Source: [Pasteurella] aerogenes (GTDB taxonomy: Bacteria; Pseudomonadota; Gammaproteobacteria; Enterobacterales; Pasteurellaceae). Taken from it: a stretch of DNA of 64,000 nucleotides. Below the pieces are notes generated by a model. That model was given only the letters and a program-made list of their open reading frames with translations. It was not told where the DNA came from and searched no databases. Shown here piece after piece: positions 60,075-64,000 of this stretch (positions are counted from its first letter, which is position 1; the number at the start of each line of letters is the position of its first letter). The stretch covers positions 992,001-1,056,000 of the forward strand of contig LR134362.1 of the NCBI GenBank assembly GCA_900637275.1. The letters run 5' to 3'. The translations under genes and the position numbers were made by a program.

Positions 60075-60120
60075 CGAAAAGTTGAGCGGTTATTTTTTCA
60101 ACTCTATTTAAAAATGATTA

Positions 60121-60147
60121 AGGCGAAGGGATTTTCGCCTTTTTCTT
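60121..60147 (+). terminator. Terminator between trpCF and trpB
   Basis: AGGCGAA and TTCGCCT form a stem with a short loop, followed by TTTTTCTTT. It ends the first trp unit about 50 bases after the trpCF stop. Confidence 0.88.
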
Positions 60148-60207
60148 TGCCTTTTTAAGCCGAACATAAAAATCATAAAAATTTCTAAAAAAACACTACA
60201 CATTTAT

Positions 60208-60225
60208 GTACTAGTGTAGTAGTAT
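60208..60225. promoter_or_regulatory. trpB: TrpR-type operator upstream of trpB
   Basis: GTACTAGTGTAGTAGTAT is a somewhat degenerate copy of the TrpR palindrome, 32 bases before the trpB start. The promoter elements around it are not clear. Together with the preceding terminator it marks trpBA as a second TrpR-controlled unit. Confidence 0.75.
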
Positions 60226-60257
60226 AACATCAATATAAAATACAACGGAGAAGACTT

Positions 60258-61454
60258 ATGTCAGAGACGATTTTAAACCCTTATTTTGGGGAATTTGGCG
60301 GTATGTACGTTCCAGAAATTCTGGTTCCAGTCTTGCAAGAACTGGAAAAAGCGTTCGTAGAAGCACAACAAGATCCGCAATTCCAACAAGAATTTCAAGA
60401 TTTATTAAAAAACTACGCCGGACGCCCGACCGCATTAACCTTGTGTCGCAATTTGACTAAAGGTACTAAAACGAAATTATATTTAAAACGTGAAGATTTA
60501 TTGCATGGCGGTGCGCATAAAACCAACCAAGTATTAGGGCAAATTTTACTTGCCAAACGCATGGGCAAAACCCGTATTATCGCAGAAACCGGTGCTGGAC
60601 AACATGGCGTGGCGACGGCGTTGGCTTGTGCCATGTTGGATATGCCTTGCAAAATTTATATGGGCGCCAAAGATGTTGAACGCCAATCGCCAAATGTATT
60701 TCGTATGCGCTTGATGGGCGCTGAAGTCGTGTCGGTGGAAAAAGGATCTTGCTCATTAAAAGATGCTTGTTGTGAAGCCATGCGCGATTGGTCAGCAAAC
60801 TATGAAAATACCCACTATTTACTGGGTACTGCCGCAGGTCCACATCCGTTCCCAACCATTGTGCGTGAATTCCAGAAAATGATCGGTGAAGAAACCAAAC
60901 GTCAAATTTTGGAAAAAGAAGGTCGCTTGCCAGATGCGGTGATTGCGGCAGTTGGTGGTGGCTCGAATGCTATCGGGATGTTTGCAGATTTTATCGAGGA
61001 AAAATCCGTACGCTTGATCGGCATTGAACCTGCCGGAAAAGGCATTGAAACCGGAGAACATGGCGCCCCATTGCGTCATGGCAAAGTGGGTATTTATTTC
61101 GGCATGAAATCGCCGATTATGCAAACGGAAGATGGTCAAATTGAAGAATCTTACAGCGTTTCCGCAGGACTCGACTTCCCTTCCGTCGGTCCACAACACG
61201 CCTATTTACATTCTATCGGACGTGCCGAATATGAAAGCATCACCGATGATGAAGCGCTGGATGCGTTCCAAGCCTTAGCGCAACATGAAGGCATCATTCC
61301 AGCACTGGAAAGTTCGCACGCGTTAGCGCACGCCTTGAAATTAATTAAACAAAATCCGGACAAAGAACAGTTACTCGTTGTCAATTTATCCGGTCGGGGA
61401 GATAAAGATATTTTCACCGTAGATAAACTATTAACTGCAAGGGGGAAAATCTAA
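60258..61454 (+). CDS. trpB: Tryptophan synthase beta subunit
   Basis: A 398-residue PLP enzyme that joins indole and serine. The PLP lysine is K88 in GGAHKTNQ, and the phosphate-binding loop is GGGSNAIG. E. coli-type length (397). AACGGAG lies before the ATG. Its stop overlaps the trpA start (TAATG). Own TrpR operator and promoter region. Confidence 0.98.
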   Translation: MSETILNPYFGEFGGMYVPEILVPVLQELEKAFVEAQQDPQFQQEFQDLLKNYAGRPTALTLCRNLTKGTKTKLYLKREDLLHGGAHKTNQVLGQILLAKRMGKTRIIAETGAGQHGVATALACAMLDMPCKIYMGAKDVERQSPNVFRMRLMGAEVVSVEKGSCSLKDACCEAMRDWSANYENTHYLLGTAAGPHPFPTIVREFQKMIGEETKRQILEKEGRLPDAVIAAVGGGSNAIGMFADFIEEKSVRLIGIEPAGKGIETGEHGAPLRHGKVGIYFGMKSPIMQTEDGQIEESYSVSAGLDFPSVGPQHAYLHSIGRAEYESITDDEALDAFQALAQHEGIIPALESSHALAHALKLIKQNPDKEQLLVVNLSGRGDKDIFTVDKLLTARGKI

Positions 61455-62272
61455 TGTCTTACCAAACCACACGTTTTGCTGATTTATTTGCACAACTTGC
61501 CGCCAAAAAACAAGGCGGGTTTGTCCCCTTCGTCACCCTTGGTGATCCGAGCTTTGATCGTTCTTTTGAGATTATTTGTACCTTGGTAGAAAATGGCGCC
61601 GATGCCTTAGAATTAGGCTTTCCGTTTTCCGATCCATTACTTGATGGACCGGTGATCCAAGCTGCCAACAATCGGGCCTTACAAGCAGGTTGTAGCACGG
61701 AAGAAAGTTTCCAATTGCTACAAAAAGTGCGGTCAAAATATCCACAAATTCCAATTAGCTTATTGCTTTGTGCCAATTTGGTTTATGCACAAACCTTGGA
61801 TAAATTTTATCAACGCTGTGCTGACGTAGGCGTGGATGCAGTCTTAATTGCCGATATTCCGCTGCTTGCCGCCGAACCTTATATTCAAGCCGCGCAAAAA
61901 CATGGAATTCAGCCGGTCTTTATTTGCCCACCGAATGCAGATGCGCATACTGTACAAGGGGTAGCCAAACATACGCAAGGCTATACCTATTTAGTCTCAC
62001 GCGCCGGTGTCACCAGTGCAGAAAATCAACAGCATTCCGCCAACTTGGACAACTTGATCGAGCAATTAAAAACCCATCATTCAGCACCGATTTTACAAGG
62101 TTTCGGAATTGCCACACCACAGCAAGTCAAAGAGGCTATTTCCTTAGGTGCAGCTGGCGCAATTTCTGGATCGGCAACAGTGAAAATTATCGAGAAAAAC
62201 TTAGATAATCACGCCAATTGTCTTGCCGAATTAGCGCAATTTGTACAAGCCATGAAAGCGGCAACGCGCTAA
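61454..62272 (+). CDS. trpA: Tryptophan synthase alpha subunit
   Basis: A 272-residue TIM barrel that splits indole-3-glycerol phosphate into indole and glyceraldehyde-3-phosphate, passing indole to TrpB through a tunnel. The catalytic acids are E53 (ALELGFPFSDP) and D64 (PLLDGP), equal to E49 and D60 of the E. coli protein. YLVSRAGVTS and GFGIATPQQV are the phosphate-binding regions. The start ATG overlaps the trpB stop. Confidence 0.98.
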   Translation: MSYQTTRFADLFAQLAAKKQGGFVPFVTLGDPSFDRSFEIICTLVENGADALELGFPFSDPLLDGPVIQAANNRALQAGCSTEESFQLLQKVRSKYPQIPISLLLCANLVYAQTLDKFYQRCADVGVDAVLIADIPLLAAEPYIQAAQKHGIQPVFICPPNADAHTVQGVAKHTQGYTYLVSRAGVTSAENQQHSANLDNLIEQLKTHHSAPILQGFGIATPQQVKEAISLGAAGAISGSATVKIIEKNLDNHANCLAELAQFVQAMKAATR

Positions 62273-62411
62273 AAGTCCTTTTGGGGAAAATATGCTCATC
62301 CTTGGTTGATATCGGCGTATTTTCCCCGTACTGATTGGAGTAGTTTTGCTTTTACCCCTTCTTCATTCTGCGCTATACTTACATCTTCGATAATACAGGA
62401 GTTTAGCAGTA

Positions 62412-63077
62412 ATGAAAAAAATCGAACAACTTTTTGCCAACAATTACAGTTGGGCAACACGTATGAAAGAAGAAAACTCGGATTATTTTCGCGAGTTAGC
62501 CGATCATCAAACCCCAAGTTATTTATGGATCGGTTGTTCCGACAGTCGTGTTCCGGCAGAAAAATTAACCAACCTCGGTCCAGGCGAATTATTTGTACAT
62601 CGCAACGTGGCAAACCAAGTTATTCACACCGATTTAAACTGTTTATCCGTGGTTCAATATGCGGTTGACGTATTAAATATTGAGCATATTATCATTTGTG
62701 GACATACCAATTGCGGCGGGATCAAAGCAGCAATGGCAAATCAAGATCTCGGGTTAATCAACAATTGGTTATTACATTTACGCGATATTTGGTTTAAACA
62801 TAGCCATTTATTAGGTAATTTACCGGCAGAAAAACGCGCCGATATGCTGACTAAACTTAATGTTGCCGAACAAGTTTATAACTTAGGACGTTCATCTATC
62901 ATCACCTCTGCTTGGAAAAACGGTAAAAAATTATCGTTACACGGTTGGATGTATGATGTCACTGATGGTTACTTAATCGATCAAGGTGTGATTGCAACCA
63001 GTTGCGAAAGTCTCGAAATTTCCTATCGCAACGCCATCGCTCGACTTTTAAAATCCAGCGAAGAAGATATCATGTAA
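62412..63077 (+). CDS. can: Beta-class carbonic anhydrase
   Basis: A 221-residue enzyme that interconverts CO2 and bicarbonate, needed for growth in air because bicarbonate feeds carboxylations. Zinc ligands C42, H98 and C101 and the Asp44-Arg46 dyad lie in CSDSRVPAEK and CGHTNCGGIKAA. Length equals E. coli Can (220). H. influenzae beta-CA has an allosteric bicarbonate site in the same family. It is followed by purK, itself a bicarbonate-using enzyme, which may not be accidental. Confidence 0.97.
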   Translation: MKKIEQLFANNYSWATRMKEENSDYFRELADHQTPSYLWIGCSDSRVPAEKLTNLGPGELFVHRNVANQVIHTDLNCLSVVQYAVDVLNIEHIIICGHTNCGGIKAAMANQDLGLINNWLLHLRDIWFKHSHLLGNLPAEKRADMLTKLNVAEQVYNLGRSSIITSAWKNGKKLSLHGWMYDVTDGYLIDQGVIATSCESLEISYRNAIARLLKSSEEDIM

Positions 63078-63093
63078 AAAAGTTGTAAAAAAA

Positions 63094-63153
63094 GCACCGC
63101 ACTTCGCCTACAATTTAGTATAATTTCGCCTATATCTTGGTCGGTGCTTTTTT
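63094..63153 (+). terminator. Long-loop hairpin between can and purK
   Basis: AAAGCACCG and CGGTGCTTT form a stem around about 42 bases and are followed by a T run. One arm overlaps an uptake signal (63097-63105). It probably terminates can transcription; a -10-like TATAAT (63119-63124) lies in the loop and could serve purK. Confidence 0.5.
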
Positions 63154-63204
63154 GACAAAAAGATTTCCCAATTCCCTTTAGCTATTTTATCGTAAGGATT
63201 AAAA

Positions 63205-64000
63205 ATGCAAACCAGTGCTTTATATCCCCCAGTTTATATTCTCGGTAATGGTCAATTAGGACGTATGTTACGTTATGCCGGTGCGCCTTTGGATATTGCA
63301 GTTCACCCGCTCGCTTTTGATGCCCCCTGTATTGATTTACCCGCAGACAGCCTGATTACCGCCGAAATCGAACGCTGGGAAAAAACGCCGCTCACTGCTA
63401 TGTTAGAAACCCATCCGAATTTCGTGAATAAAAATGTCTTTGGTTTATTAGCCGATCGTTTATCTCAAAAATCCTTACTTGATGAATTACAATTATCCAC
63501 TTCACCTTGGTGTCTATTAAAAAGTTCCCAACAATGGTCAGAAATTTTCCAGCAAATCGGTGAAAAAGTTGTCGTGAAACGTCGTACCGGTGGCTACGAC
63601 GGGCGCGGTCAGTGGATTATTAATCAAGAAAATGCTTGTATCATCACAGAGGATCTACTCAATGAAGTGATTGTCGAAAAATTTATTCCATTTGATTACG
63701 AAGTCTCGCTGGTTGGCGCCAGATTTCGTAATGGGGAAACCCGTTTCTACCCAGTTACGCGCAATTTACAGCAAGCCGGTATTTTACGCTATAGCGTAAT
63801 TGATCCCACTTTCCCAGCACAAGCCCAATTGCAACAACACACTGAAGCCATGTTAAGCAAAATTATGCATAAGTTAAATTATGTCGGTGTCATGGCGATG
63901 GAATGTTTTGTGGTTGGCGATCAATTATTAATTAATGAATTAGCACCACGCGTACATAACAGCGGTCACTGGACACAATTAGGTTGCAGTATCAGCCAAT
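63205..64000 (+). CDS. purK: N5-carboxyaminoimidazole ribonucleotide synthase, 3' end outside window
   Basis: The first 265 codons of an ATP-grasp enzyme of purine synthesis, which adds bicarbonate to aminoimidazole ribonucleotide. The N-terminus VYILGNGQLGRML is the family signature. VVKRRTGGYDGRGQW is the ATP-grasp loop, with VEKFIPFDYEVSL and MAMECFVV following, then LLINELAPRVHNSGHWT as substrate and metal-binding block. TAAGGA stands before the ATG. The gene continues beyond the window; purE is normally the partner and does not lie directly upstream. Confidence 0.95.
   Translation, partial: MQTSALYPPVYILGNGQLGRMLRYAGAPLDIAVHPLAFDAPCIDLPADSLITAEIERWEKTPLTAMLETHPNFVNKNVFGLLADRLSQKSLLDELQLSTSPWCLLKSSQQWSEIFQQIGEKVVVKRRTGGYDGRGQWIINQENACIITEDLLNEVIVEKFIPFDYEVSLVGARFRNGETRFYPVTRNLQQAGILRYSVIDPTFPAQAQLQQHTEAMLSKIMHKLNYVGVMAMECFVVGDQLLINELAPRVHNSGHWTQLGCSISQ

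Overview
The window is chromosomal DNA of a Pasteurellaceae bacterium (Haemophilus / Aggregatibacter / Pasteurella relatives). The main evidence is about forty copies, by eye, of the Haemophilus-type DNA uptake signal AAGTGCGGT / ACCGCACTT spread through genes and intergenic gaps, together with gammaproteobacterial rRNA and proteins that look Haemophilus-like. The genus cannot be fixed from this alone. Most of the window is core genome; the one clearly foreign-looking block is a restriction-modification cassette at 2.5-6.9 kb.

Layout. 1-2.5 kb: a cut-off DUF1007-type periplasmic protein (minus), a probable FNR-controlled small RNA in the gap, and ettA (plus). 2.5-6.9 kb: an AT-rich three-gene cassette on the minus strand (two DNA methyltransferases and an AlwI/N.BstNBI-family endonuclease), read as a type IIS restriction-modification system. 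7-15 kb: rnfABCDGE, nth and a sodium:neurotransmitter-symporter-family transporter in one minus-strand operon. 15-22 kb: yfcH-like epimerase, argR, pgi, dnaB-alr and an AroG-type DAHP synthase with a TrpR-type operator. 22-31 kb: lolCDE lipoprotein export, a D-2-hydroxyacid dehydrogenase, kdsA, sirB1, prmC, prfA, two related lipoproteins and yecM, with argS divergent. 34-44 kb: selD, nhaA, a coiled-coil lipoprotein, rnd, fadD, slp, tsaB, yoaA, a YeaD-type mutarotase and a cytochrome b561. 45-50.6 kb: a complete rRNA operon on the minus strand (16S - tRNA-Ile - tRNA-Ala - 23S - 5S) with promoter, boxA-like sites and terminator. 50.7-54.7 kb: an uncharacterised protein, an OmpA-like lipoprotein, sohB and azoR. 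54.8-62.3 kb: the tryptophan pathway in two transcription units, trpE-G-D-(GST-like)-CF and trpBA. 62.4-64 kb: can and the start of purK.

How the genes fit together. Three near-palindromic TrpR-type operators (before aroG, trpE and trpB) point to one repressor coordinating entry into the aromatic pathway with both tryptophan operons. The trpE leader looks too short for an attenuator. The Rnf complex, the cytochrome b561 and a perfect FNR box suggest a facultative anaerobe. The lol genes sit in the same window as several lipoproteins that would be their cargo.

Most interesting observations: the candidate type IIS restriction-modification cassette, the orphan FNR-box / terminator unit that may be an FnrS-like sRNA, the TrpR operator on an AroG-type enzyme, the GST-like gene inside the trp operon, and the in-frame insert with palindromes at the prfA-prmC junction. 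All identifications were made by eye, without database searches.
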